Shown: positions 50,096-60,705, counted from the stretch's first letter. The stretch: 64,000 nucleotides of DNA from Dendrolimus kikuchii (GCA_019925095.2 CM034397.1:8637763-8701762), one strand, 5' to 3'. Numbers and translations: made by a program. The notes: generated from the sequence alone by a model not told the origin.

Positions 50096-53000
50096 ACAGG
50101 CTTAATTTTGTAATTATATATATATTGTTAATAGCATTTAAACAAAAGATGCTTGTAGTAAAGGCTAAATACATCCTGCTATGAATATGCAAATATTCAT
50201 GAACTGTATTAGATATTGTACTAAATGGCCAGTAGAAGTTAATTTTACAATTTAGAATAGAACAGGATTCCACACAATAAAGTTAGTACAAAGCATTACG
50301 AGTTATGAAATTTCGTACATTAAATACCCATAAACTTCAAAGTACCTCTATTGTATATCTATGTATACCTATTTCACGGCCTTGGGAATTAACCGATTAT
50401 TATGTAATTTCTTACAAGGTATATATCATAACGGGGATGAACATAGGGTAGGATACTTTCATGTAGAAAAATGAGTCTCCGAAGAGCTGTAGCTAGATTA
50501 TATAGCTATAGTTTATCTACCTTCCAAGCCCAGGTACTATCCGAATTCATGAAACATTCAACCTTAGCTATTTCAGCTATAAGTCAAACAGTTTCCAAAT
50601 AAAAGTGTTTTGATTGAAAGTTCGATGATTTGGAAAATACACAGCCTAACATTGATATTGTCCATACACACTCATGTCTGTTAACTAAATAAACTATAAA
50701 CACGCTTCTCATGTACAAATTTGCAATTTGAAATGAACACATAGATAATGTTGTCAGTAAGACTTAAATAAAATCCCTTTCAACTATTATATGTTTTCAA
50801 TCATTGGATGTCTGTATAAATGATAACATTTTGTATATTCAATAATTATCTTGTTACGGTCTTAGATGTTAAATGGTTTCATGAAATTCGGTACCTAGGA
50901 GGATATTTTATGCCGGAAGATACCGGTCTTGAGGCATATCGACTCGAAGTTAGCATGGACGAAGCCACAGGATGAAACTAGTATTAAATATATAAGAAAA
51001 TACTTTTATAATATTATTGAATCTTCCAATTGTAGATACTAGACGACCATTTGCACTGATTGAAAAATATTGAATTAAAAACTAAATATAAAATTCAAAT
51101 ATGAAATGTAAGTTCTATAATGAAATATTTATTTGTGATTAAAAATAAAAACTTTTTTTTTCTAAATTCAGATAATGTGTGTTTACATTATCTATTAGAG
51201 GTTACCGTTAAGTAAATTCTAGTAGTCACAAGTTCAAAAAATATTTTAATTTTCGAAATGAATATAAAACTTTTATAGCTTTTTACACATTACATAAAAA
51301 TTAAGTATTTTTTTTTTTATTGAATTATAAAAACTTTATAGAAAGTATTCGATATGTTGAATTAAGAGTCCAATTTAAAAAGATCATCAGATACAAGCAG
51401 GTAGGTACAAAGGCATAGCTAGTACGTTACATTTATAAGTAGAAACTTCCTTAATGATTGATGATTCGTCCGTTCCGAACGTAACAGTGTTCTAATTTTA
51501 AAACAGACGTGAACTGCGTTTCAATTGGTCGATTTGTGTTTCAAGATGGCAGCGGATTTTTGAAGATAATTAATGATGGTGCAGTTCCTTTAAGATAAGA
51601 CGAGAACCTAACAAGGGCTTGCTTTAAGTGCGACTATTTGCTACCGTATGCTTCGAGTGGATGGTTTCTTTCATTATGCTAAATACTTAACTATTGTATG
51701 AGTCAGAACATTTATTTTATTTTGAAGTAGGTACCTAAAAATAACTGCAATTATGCAATTCAAATTAGTCTCCTTTATGCGCAAGATGGCAAAGTTTAAG
51801 GATAATCATTGTTTTAAAATTGATAATCAGAATACGAAATTACATAGCTTTACCATTCAGAGTGGTTATGTACCCAGCTTAGAGCATAAAACAGATATTA
51901 AAGCTATGGTCTCGCAGTATATTTTCAATATAGCAATGGAAAATATTACATATCTAATTTTCAGGTGTACACGTTTATTACATCGCTTTTAACAAAAAAA
52001 CAAGAAAAGAAATAATAGTATTTGACCCATTGAAAAGCGACTAAAAATCACAAATTATAACTCATTACGAAGTTGGAAGAATAATTGTGTAAAAACTTAT
52101 TGTATAAATCCTAGAATAGACACCATGATTTTAATTTTAATTAAAGCAATAATAAATCATCGCACCAAAAAATGAAGAGACCAAAAGTCCAAGAGCAACA
52201 ATCTGTCTCTGCCTCATCAAAGGCAAGCCATATCGAAGTTTGAAATTAATTAACTACTCCGGCCAACTCCAACCTCGCACGGGCTATCACAATATCAAAA
52301 TTGGCACTAGTCTGACTTTAAGATAAGGGTTATTTGACATGGGTTCATCGGAAACTCGTGTACTTGGAAGTTATTTGCCTCCCACGCTGTATTGTACCGA
52401 TAGAAAATTAGACTAAGGGAGATTATATCTAATCATGTTCTGTTTTTTAAATACGGCACCGTTTCTGTATCTAGTTAGGGTGAAGTGTCTATCTATGAAT
52501 ATTCAAGCTTTAGAATAATATTCAAGAAAAAGTATCAGTCAATGTAAATCGCCGACTGATATCAAACGAGGCCCGACAAAAAAAAGGTGACCAAAGTTGA
52601 GATTTTTAATACGTAAAATTTTAAGTTAAAAACAATCAATATCCTATGGCTATTCTTTATTTTCAACTAGTAGCATACAATTTTTTTAATTGAAACTGCA
52701 CAGTAAAATATAACTCTTCAAAGTCCCACAAAAAACTGCCACAAATAAAGTTATTTGCTTGATTTCTGGATTTGGCCAGTATCAAGTACTCATAGATATT
52801 TTAGAATAATCTTCAGGCAACTAAGCACTAGCCGGATCTCACATTTCATCGAGCATAGAATTTTTGACTGACGCCAAACAATTAATAAACTTTAATTTTC
52901 TCTATAAAACAATAGTAAAGATTATCACTATATTGCCTATATAATATATCTATTGACTCAAAGTAGTAAAGCGTATTCGCAGCTACTCTCGCAAAAAATC

Positions 53001-54354
53001 TACCCTTACATCTTTTGGAATACTTTTCATTTATTAAAAAATATGTCCTATATTTACTATATCTAACATTTATGAAAAAAAATTATGACGAATGTAATGA
53101 AAAGCACTTCACTGCAAGCGTTTCTAATTCTCACTTTTTTAAGAATCGAAATAGTATTGTACTGTCTGTACTAATTCGTGTCATTGGAATTTCCGCTACG
53201 TTTGATACCAGTTAACGGATAATGCACATATCCTGTCAAGTCAGTTATGTCAATTGTAAAAGAATATGGTCTAGAGGATTTAAAATGATAATTTAAATAC
53301 ATTACCGGTCAATTTCTTGTCTTTCCTTTATATTTGTCGTCATCACATAAATGGACATAATATAAACTTCATTTTTATCACATGTGATATTGGTAGAATT
53401 AATGTAGCAAGCGTTTGAGCCACTTACAAACAAAGGAACTTTGTATAGCTTATTGATTGTTAGAGTTAACGATTTCTTTCACTACCTACAGTTGAAGCAC
53501 ATAAACACTTTAACTAGCAGTAAAACTATCTCAGAACTTCGCGAATAATTACAATACAACGTTCAACGGACGGAGTAACTTCTCGCGTAAATATGCATGC
53601 AAAACTGAATTCCCAACTCTAAAACTTGTGGTGTTAAATTTGAATGATCTCGCCAATTACAATGGAATCCTTAAATCAGGCGAGCCAGCCATAAATTAGA
53701 TCTCAGACAAATTCAAAAACAGCACGGTAGCGCAACTTGAGGGCTTATTGTTCACCATCGGCGTCAGCTAAACAGAAGGTGAACGCTTTTGTGTCCGGAG
53801 TTGTAAATTTTATGAAAAGTGAAATTCCTTTGAATGCCTCTTCGGCTCATAAATAATCCTCGAATAGAAGGAAGGGTATTGTTTCTGGCACTTATTGTTT
53901 CTCATCAATGCGCACATGGAGCGAAAGTGTTTTTGCAATTTGTAATATTCGCTATCAGCTACCTGTTTATTTGCATTGTGCAAGAACGTGTATGTAGTAA
54001 CAGTAGGATATGCTCTCACTTTTAAATTATATTATTAGTTTTTGTTACCAAATCCTTGTGTCACGTATGATTCCAGGAACGTGGGTTCTAATTGTATTAT
54101 TAGATTACTAGCTCATCCCTATATCTTACGAACTGTTCATTTGCCTTAATATCGGTTAAAATTTTACATAAGTTCCATATAAGTAATGTTAAAATTCAAC
54201 CAATAGTAAGGCAAGTGAATGAATAGTAAACTAGCAACCTGCTAAACTGCCTTAGACAAGTATGGGCCATGCTGTTCCATTCCGTTGCCCGAGCCGGCCA
54301 CAAGGAGGCCCGAGCCCAGAAGGACCAACCACCACAGAACGTTTATAAGGTAGG
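50096..54354. other. Repeat-poor intron DNA, no gene seen
   Basis: No recognisable transposon ends, SINE or LINE motifs. Short open frames (51753-51992, 53015-53215, 53810-54025) carry no known domain. GC-richer stretches occur at 53550-53720 and 54240-54350. Confidence 0.45.
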
Positions 54355-54501
54355 TATGGCAATTACCGCCCTCTGTTAAATAACGCCCAAACGTCATAAA
54401 ACGTACTTTTATTCGAGTTAGCCGCGACACGTCTCACGCACACAAAGAACACACGAATAGAAACCCGTCCAGCGTAAAACAAAGCCTCGCGAGCCGCCGC
54501 C

Positions 54502-54575
54502 ATGTCAGTGACGCGCTGTAGTTCAAGAAGCTCAGTCACGAACGACGCTGTTATAAAATCTGTCCTAAGGAAATT
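54502..54575 (+). CDS. Possible first coding exon of the pogo transposase
   Basis: An ATG in a strong context (GCCGCCGCCATG) opens 24 codons, MSVTRCSSRSSVTNDAVIKS and VLRK, plus two bases, ending at a canonical donor GTAAGT at 54576. The acceptor CTGGTTTTTAG ends at 54971. Joining 54575 to 54972 keeps the frame and reads F-E-M into the long ORF, giving a protein of about 783 residues. If unspliced or non-coding, the 757-residue form starting at 54976 stands alone. The in-frame junction has a one-in-three chance of arising at random, so this is inference. Confidence 0.45.
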
Positions 54576-54728
54576 GTAAGTACTTCGTTATTTTGTTATA
54601 TTTCTTGGATAATTTTACATTTATTTATAGTGTAGGTAACTACCTTCCATATTTTGCTAACATTTTCACTGTGACCTAAGTAATTTAGAGAAAAATGTTC
54701 CAAATTACAGTAACGACCAGTAGGACAA

Positions 54729-54799
54729 TAACGCCCAGTCAAACGTCTGTTGGGCGCTATTACCCTTCGTGGGCGCTATTGACCTACACGTGGGCGTTT
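54729..54799. promoter_or_regulatory. Cluster of TA(A/G)CGCCCA motifs, left end of the pogo element
   Basis: Four copies: TAACGCCCA at 54729-54737, then on the other strand TAGCGCCCA at 54751-54759 and 54770-54778, and AAACGCCCA at 54791-54799. The last three are spaced about 20 bp. Another exact copy is at 54381-54389 and a variant lies within the terminal repeat itself. They are candidate transposase-binding sites, and they fall in the putative 5' intron of the transposase gene. Confidence 0.55.
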
Positions 54800-54975
54800 T
54801 AAACCAAGAATAGTGAATAATACTAAATAAGATAACTAATAAGTAATAGTAACCTTAAATTACTTATGTTTTTTTCTATAATAGGCAATAAAATCTATAG
54901 TAAATATATAAATATTATTTCACTTTACTCAGTTTTAGCGAGCTACTTATGTTGTAAATTCTGGTTTTTAGTGAA

Positions 54976-57249
54976 ATGTTACAACCTACAAAAAGAAAAA
55001 GAGGGGAATCGTGGACCGAAGAAGCTATGATAGCCGCACTTAATGCGGTACAAAGGGGCCGCCTCGGTCAGAGAGCTGCAGCTACAAGATATAACATACC
55101 ACGACGTATATTAAGAGACCATATTAAAGTAGGAAGTGTTACAAAACGTTTGGGACGAAAACCTATTTTCACAGATATCCAAGAATCTGATTTGGCTACA
55201 AGAATTAAAAGATTTGCAAAAATTGGGGTACCTCTTACACCAAAATTTATTAGAAAACAAGCTTTCCTTTTTTGTGAAAGGTACGATATCAAACATAACT
55301 TTAATGAAACGAAAAGGATAGCTGGTGCCGATTGGCTTAGACAATTTTTGAAACGCAATCCATCAATAAGCAAAAGAAAGCCACAGATAATGAATCCAGC
55401 ACGAGCTCAAAAGTTGAACAAACCGATTGTTGAACAACATTTTCAGACTATCAAACAATTATATAATGAGTTAGATATCCCACAACATCCCGAGCGATTG
55501 TACAATATGGACGAGAAAGGGTGTCGCATAACATTACACAAACAACAGACAGTATTGGCTGAAAAGGGAAGTAAAAGAGTCCATCTCATCGCCCCTGAAC
55601 ACGCAGAAAATGTGACCATAGCAATGTGTGTCAATGCCATCGGTACAGCAATACCACCTATGATATTATTCAAAGGACAAAGACAACGACCTGATTTGAC
55701 AGAAAATCTACCAGCTGGAACGTTGGTAAGAATGGCCCCGAAGGGCAGTATGACATCTGACTTATTCGTAGAATTTATACAGCACCTAGGTAAATTCAAG
55801 GTTACAAGTAAATGCTTATTGATCTTTGATGGTGCTAAATGTCACCTTTCAATTGAGGCACTTGATGAAGCTGATAAAAATGGCATAGTCCTATATTGTC
55901 TCCCTTCAAACACGACACACGAGCTTCAGCCGCTAGACAAATCTATAAATAGGTCGTATGAACATCATTGGGATGAAGCTTGTATAAATTTTTTATATGC
56001 TAATGCAGATAAAAAAATGTCAAAAGCCACATTCAACAAAATATTCAGTCAAGTCTGGCCCAAATGTATGACACACAGTAATATAGTTAATGGTTTTAAG
56101 GCAACAGGTCTCTTTCCTTTTAATCCTGAAGCAATCCCAGAGGAAGCTTATGCCCCGTCGATTTTAACAGAAATTCCGTACTCTTCAATTTGTGAGCAGC
56201 CAAAACAGGACCGTCGTGGGTCTATCAGTGATACTGACAATCAATTGATTTCATCAGAAATACCATGCACTGCAACTTGTGAGCAACCTATGCAAAACTC
56301 TAGTGCAGACGATTATATGGAAAACTTTCAGGCTCGTACAGAAAGATCAGGAGTAACCTTTGAGGATAAAATAGTAAAATATCGCATTGTGGACTATAGT
56401 TCATCGACTGAGTGTTCAGAAGAACGAAGAAATTTATCACCCTCTGTTTTAGCAGCAGGTTGTTCTGGATTACAAAAATCAAATAGAGAAGTAAGCCCTG
56501 TGCTCAGTATTGCAAGTACTGTATCAGAATTGGATTTTAGTTACAACCAAAACAATTCTAAACTTACCGTTGCAGATGTATACAGTTATTCTTCATCTGA
56601 AGAAGAGAACGAAAGCCAATATTTTCTTTATAAAGGTCATATAACACCAAAAAAACAAACTATCAATAATCCATTACGAGACACTAATGAAACAAATTCT
56701 GTTGGCTTTATTTGTTCAAACGAAAATGAAGACAATCTTCCTTTAAGCACATTCAAAAAACGAAAAAATAAAACACCGTTTCAAGAATTTCTAGCAACCC
56801 CCAATTATGCTGTAGAAAAAACTAAACATCAGCGTAAGAAAGCGATTAACTATAAAGGTCAAAGAATTACAAAGGATCTATTTACACAAGGCATTGATAA
56901 AAAGACAAAGAAAGTAAAGGACCTTTCTATGATTCAACCAATTAAAAAACAAAAAAAAAATTTAAGAGATAACTATACTCCTAGGGATAAGGAAATAAAT
57001 ACGAAAAAAATTAACAAAAAGTGGAATAAATTAAATGAAAAGGAGGAAAAAATGGATAATAATAAAGAAAATGATGATCTAGAAGCCTGGTATTGCCACG
57101 CTTGCTGTGAAAGTGAAATGTTGGATATGCGACAATGTACCAATTGTAGGAAATGGTACCACGAGGACTGTGTAGGTCTTACAAAGGCTGATAAAGAATT
57201 TATTTGCTCAGATTGTCAAATTAATACTAATTCTTACGTGCTAAAATAA
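54976..57249 (+). CDS. Pogo-type transposase with C-terminal PHD finger
   Basis: An uninterrupted 757-codon ORF for a DNA-cutting and joining enzyme of the pogo (Tc1/mariner-related) superfamily. Residues about 8-55 form a psq-like helix-turn-helix (AAATRYNIPRRILRDHI). Residues 60-135 form a CENP-B-like DNA-binding segment ending WLRQFLKRNPSISKRKP. The DDE domain follows: catalytic Asp candidates are D179 (YNMDEKG), D285 (IFDGAKCH) and D321 (LQPLDKS), a DD35D spacing. Residues 400-700 are low-complexity with lysine-rich stretches that may act as nuclear signals. Residues 707-747 form a C4HC3 PHD zinc finger with ligands C707, C710, C721, C724, H729, C732, C744 and C747. No stop or frameshift mars it, suggesting a young or selected copy. 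The start at 54976 is the first ATG of the frame; an upstream exon may add 26 residues. Confidence 0.92.
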   Translation: MLQPTKRKRGESWTEEAMIAALNAVQRGRLGQRAAATRYNIPRRILRDHIKVGSVTKRLGRKPIFTDIQESDLATRIKRFAKIGVPLTPKFIRKQAFLFCERYDIKHNFNETKRIAGADWLRQFLKRNPSISKRKPQIMNPARAQKLNKPIVEQHFQTIKQLYNELDIPQHPERLYNMDEKGCRITLHKQQTVLAEKGSKRVHLIAPEHAENVTIAMCVNAIGTAIPPMILFKGQRQRPDLTENLPAGTLVRMAPKGSMTSDLFVEFIQHLGKFKVTSKCLLIFDGAKCHLSIEALDEADKNGIVLYCLPSNTTHELQPLDKSINRSYEHHWDEACINFLYANADKKMSKATFNKIFSQVWPKCMTHSNIVNGFKATGLFPFNPEAIPEEAYAPSILTEIPYSSICEQPKQDRRGSISDTDNQLISSEIPCTATCEQPMQNSSADDYMENFQARTERSGVTFEDKIVKYRIVDYSSSTECSEERRNLSPSVLAAGCSGLQKSNREVSPVLSIASTVSELDFSYNQNNSKLTVADVYSYSSSEEENESQYFLYKGHITPKKQTINNPLRDTNETNSVGFICSNENEDNLPLSTFKKRKNKTPFQEFLATPNYAVEKTKHQRKKAINYKGQRITKDLFTQGIDKKTKKVKDLSMIQPIKKQKKNLRDNYTPRDKEINTKKINKKWNKLNEKEEKMDNNKENDDLEAWYCHACCESEMLDMRQCTNCRKWYHEDCVGLTKADKEFICSDCQINTNSYVLK

Positions 57250-57320
57250 TCAAAGACTGTCTGGCATATACATACTGTTATAATCTTATGTATATGTATT
57301 AGTTATCATCATATCATACA

Positions 57321-57610
57321 TAAGTCGTGGTGGCGTAATGGCTAGCGCACGCGTCCCAAACTCAAAGGGCGTGGGTTCGATCCTGGCTGGACCGCATGCA
57401 CCACTTGGGCAATTTTCTGAGCTAATGTGCGTATTGTTACAATTATCACGTGCTAATAACGATGAAGGAAAACATCGTGATGCAACCTGCACACCGAGAT
57501 AACCGATGTGTCAAACCTGCCAAGCCGCCTTGGATAAGCGTGGCGGGTATACTGTCCGTTCCCCCTATAGTAGGAGGCCCAAACCCAGCAGTGGGACATT
57601 TATGGGCTGT
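57321..57610 (+). repeat. tRNA-derived SINE (family A), full length, inside the pogo element
   Basis: Head GTGGTGGCGTAATGGCTAGC, B-box GTGGGTTCGATCCTGGCTGG, body GCACCACTTGGGCAATTTTC and GAAAACATCGTGATGCAACC, GTGGCGGGTATACTGTCCG, GGAGGCCCAAACCCAGCAG, then a GTTATTACTATTA tail. This is the best copy of the family and the reference for the other fragments. It lies just after the transposase stop codon, in its 3' UTR. Confidence 0.92.
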
Positions 57611-57679
57611 TATTACTATTACATACGCGTGATTTTACCTGACTTTTGCTCAGAAGGTCGATAATTTGGCAGTGATAAT

Positions 57680-57825
57680 TAAGCCGCGGTCTACCAAATC
57701 TACTACCACACTCCTGTCATACATATGTTTTGTTCGTCTCCCTTCATCGATTCTGCCTACATACTCAAACCATCTTAACATTTCTTCTTTTAAACCCTTC
57801 AATTAGGTACATCTTCTTTCAGTGG
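57680..57825 (-). pseudogene. RTE-type LINE fragment
   Basis: The minus strand reads VKEEMLRWFEYVGRIDEGRR followed by TKHMYDRS. This is the MLRWFGHVERM region of the RTE-type LINEs seen at 10599 and 49676. It is an isolated fragment within the right part of the pogo element. Confidence 0.7.
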
Positions 57826-58258
57826 GAAATGTTCCCTTATTACAAAAAATATTTACTAATAACTTATTTATTACGAATTTTATTTATTTTAGCACAGCTT
57901 CAGTAAAACAAGTTGGCGCACGAGTGCGTAACAGTAACAAAATCATTTTATATACGGGAAACATGAGATGGATATATTGAAAATGCGGATAAAAAACACA
58001 ATTATTGATTAAAAAAATATTACGAATCGAAAATGAAAAAAAACTTTATGAAAATTGTAAAAGTTAGAGGTCTTTCGATTTATTATAGAGAAAAGTTTAT
58101 GCGATCGATGAACAGAAAATGGACTGAAAAAAACATATATCGAAAGAAATCATCTCCAATTTAAATAATAAATGTGTAACAATAACTATCAAAGTAATGG
58201 TTTGTCTTAATTATTTTTTAAAATATGACCTTAATGGACGTGTTGGTCCCACTACCTC

Positions 58259-58294
58259 TGGGCGTCTTTACCCTTTACCGTCTAGTAGCGCCCA
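58259..58294. promoter_or_regulatory. CGCCCA motif pair, right end of the pogo element
   Basis: TGGGCGTCT (58259-58267) and TAGCGCCCA (58286-58294) lie in opposite orientations about 300 bp from the right terminal repeat, mirroring the left-end cluster. Two further exact TAACGCCCA copies lie outside the preferred right end, at 58585-58593 and 58753-58761. Confidence 0.45.
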
Positions 58295-58852
58295 ATGTTC
58301 GTTTAGACAAATCTTACAGTTTTTGAAAAAAACACCTTTTATACTGTTATTTTATACTAATGTATATTTCAATGATTGTAATCGGAAGTTTCATACTACT
58401 TTAAGCGTGCTAGAAGTTTGGTAGTTTTTATGTTAAATTTTAATTAATTTCATTCCTTTTGTTTGTAATAAAGAAGTTTATATGTGACTGTTATGTTTTA
58501 TTTGACAATAACCACTAATCGTGTTTTTTTTTCTGTCTAGCATTTTATTTACTAAACGGGCGGTAATTAACATAGTATTTTTAATAACGCCCAGGACAAA
58601 GCTTTTAAAAATATATTATTTGCCTGGAAATCATAAATAGTTACAATACTCAACTAGTATCTTTAGGTTCTAAAAACTATGCTTAACATTTTTATCGTGT
58701 TATTTATTCCATTTAATCAATATTTATGGTAAATATTAAGTTTTAAGTTAGGTGGGCGTTAAATGCCTCGAGTACCTTAGATATAAGATATTTTGTTTTG
58801 TTCCAATCTAAGTATAGAGACTTTATAAGTAGTATACAAAATTTACACTTAC

Positions 58853-59513
58853 CAAACTGACTTCTCATCCAAGGGTATAGAGGACTGGGCAACGACGCAT
58901 TGGTATTAGGCGGAGGTTGTTGCGGGGGAGGTTGCTGTGCGTGCATGGACTGCTGATGCATTGGAGGCATTTGCGTCTGATGCTGCATATCGTCCACCGG
59001 GTACATAAGGTGCTGCTGGTGTGGAGGCACCCCATGCTGGACCATGTGCTGCTGGGGGTGCATATGGTGGGTCATCTGCTGCGCCTGCTCCAAGGGTGGA
59101 CTGCCAGGCACTCCGCCAGCGGTAGCCGCGGCCGCCTGCAGTTTGCACGACGTGTAAACCGCGGGCGTTGGGGGTTGGTGACCATTTGGTCCGTAGCCAT
59201 CCGTCTTGGGTCCCATGTGACCCATTTGAGACGGACTCTCGGGCCGGTAGCCATTTTGTTCCATTTGTTGGTAGTACCCTAGCCTATCGTAAGGCGGAAA
59301 CCTGGGGTACGGCATGCCGGGTGCTGGCTGCGCAGGGTAGTGGTGTTGCGCCGGCCTAAGCTGCTGGTCGCATCCCTCCAGTTCGTGGCCTTGTTGCGGC
59401 ACGGCGCCGTAATGCGCGTGCGCCTGTTGGTGCTCGTGACCACCCCCGTTCCTCATGTCTGGCATGTATGCGTTGGAAAAATATGTCATGCTGTCGCAAT
59501 TGTTGGCGCTCAT
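58853..59513 (-). CDS. Antp: Antennapedia, 5' coding exon with YPWM motif
   Basis: It encodes residues 1-220 of Antp plus the first base of codon 221. The start ATG is at 59513-59511 (context CCCGCGATGAGC). The start MSANNCDSMTYFSNAYM matches the Antp N-terminus. MPYPRFPPYDR (67-77) and VYTSCKLQAA (119-128) are conserved Antp blocks. The middle is rich in Q, H, P and M, as is usual for the transactivation region. The hexapeptide core YPWM is at 213-216 and is the known contact for the cofactor Extradenticle/Pbx. The exon ends CAG TTT G before GTAAGT (58852-58847). Joined to 32720 it gives a linker of RSQFE and a 303-residue protein. Frames on the opposite strand here are shadows of this GC-rich exon. 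Confidence 0.97.
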
Positions 59514-59710
59514 CGCGGGCCCGCAGCCCGCGTGGCTCGCGTCCGTATCTTCCGTCGCAGTTTATCGGCCCGTAAGGCCGACACTATCTATCACAGTTCA
59601 GTCACAACACAAACACTTCGGATTCCATTCACTACACGACGGCGATCGAAATCACTGCCGGTTCACGGTTTGCAAACGGACGGTGTCTCCTCATCTGTTC
59701 CTCTGCGTAT
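59514..59710 (-). other. Antp: Antp 5' UTR part of the exon, with two uORFs
   Basis: A canonical acceptor TTTTCTTTTCAG ends at 59711 on the minus strand, so the exon begins at 59710 and upstream noncoding exon(s) must exist. The 197-nt leader contains two short upstream ORFs: 20 codons (59694-59632) and 8 codons (59628-59602). Both end before the Antp start. The promoter is not in view. Confidence 0.75.
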
Positions 59711-59712
59711 CT

Positions 59713-60705
59713 GAAAAGAAAAGGTTAATGCACTTAGTAAAGCTATAATTAAACATTTCATAGGTCAAGTATCGATAGGTACCTCTCGATCGATCGAATG
59801 TTTGTGTTGGCGAGATCGCGGTTTACCGAGTCAAATTCATAGCGCACCTCCGCCGACCTAACGGCCGACGAAGACTGACATGTGTCCTGAAGCTGGGACA
59901 CACACGTAGTCATTAAACCTCATGTTTCCATGTAAAACGCCTATTAGCGACAACCTGTCTGCGATATGGGCCCCCGGTCGGAGGAAATAAATAAGCGGAG
60001 CATTCCTAACCGCGATTCATGTTCGGAATCTGTCTTTGTCTGGCTGAAGAAGTCAAATCTTGGTAAGTGAGACGGGAGATGAAATATTGTCACGTCTCGA
60101 CATCGACATGTGGCTGACCCGACGTCAAACCCTCGACATTTCCAAGCAGTTGATGGAGCATGAGTGACAACCGCGACGCGGCCCGTTGATATAACATTAC
60201 ACCGACGTTAATTTGTGTGCCGAGGAATAAAAATTTAAAAAACTACGATGTTATCGTAAAACACCGCGTTTAGCCATAAAGTGGACAATTTATTGCAGGT
60301 TTAATATGACAGCTACTAGAATTTGCCAAGTAGAGAGCGAGAGAGACAAAAAATTTAATAAAAAGCAAGAAAATCTAGATTGTGACTTGCGTTAAACCAC
60401 ATCAAAGGGCCGATTGTCATATCATATTTAGTTCATTTTCATCAAAATTTTATAGGTAAGGTAATTTTGAAAATTTATAGTACAAGATGTACGCGGTTAC
60501 AAAGTTGTGTCGTTATGATTGTGACATGCTAGATTTAATTCATACTTAAAGTTAAAAATCCATATGTTGCGTAGATGCCGCCCCTTGGGCCGGCGCAAGT
60601 TATTTAAAACGCAAAACGTTAAGCTTCATTAGCAACAGTTAATTAAGTCGGCATTAGTATACACAAAATATCCCTTATATAAGTTATCGTTATAATACAA
60701 CAATA
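59713..60705. other. Antp upstream intron, no gene seen
   Basis: GC-richer to about 60200, then AT-rich. It presumably separates the coding exon from distal 5' noncoding exon(s). No repeat was recognised. Confidence 0.45.

Larger units (their letters stand above)
54357..58572 (+). mobile_element. Autonomous pogo-superfamily DNA transposon
   Basis: The ends TGGCAATTACCGCCC and GGGCGGTAATTAACA are inverted repeats matching at 13 of 15 positions (11 contiguous). Similarity continues inward (TTAAATAA / GTAAATAA). TA lies at both outer flanks (54355-54356 and 58573-58574), the target of the Tc1/mariner/pogo superfamily. The element is 4,216 bp, holds one long transposase ORF, and has an AATAAA at 58467-58472 before its right end. 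It lies antisense to Antp in the intron. A SINE (57321-57610) and a LINE scrap (57680-57825) sit in its 3' part. An alternative right end near 58767 is weaker. Confidence 0.8.

Noticed and set aside
55068..55799. Minus-strand frames of 77-118 codons within the transposase
   Set aside because: Antisense shadows of the 757-codon transposase.
58573..58767. Right end of the pogo element at about 58767 (GTGGGCGTTAAATGCC)
   Set aside because: It pairs with the left end at 13 of 16 positions but with scattered mismatches and no clean TA duplication. The 58572 end has 11 contiguous matches plus TA on both sides. Kept only as an alternative.
58906..59359. Several long frames on both strands opposite or within the Antp 5' coding exon
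   Set aside because: They are shadows of a GC-rich, CAG/CAC-rich coding exon. Only the frame with MPYPRFPPYDR and YPWM matches a known protein.
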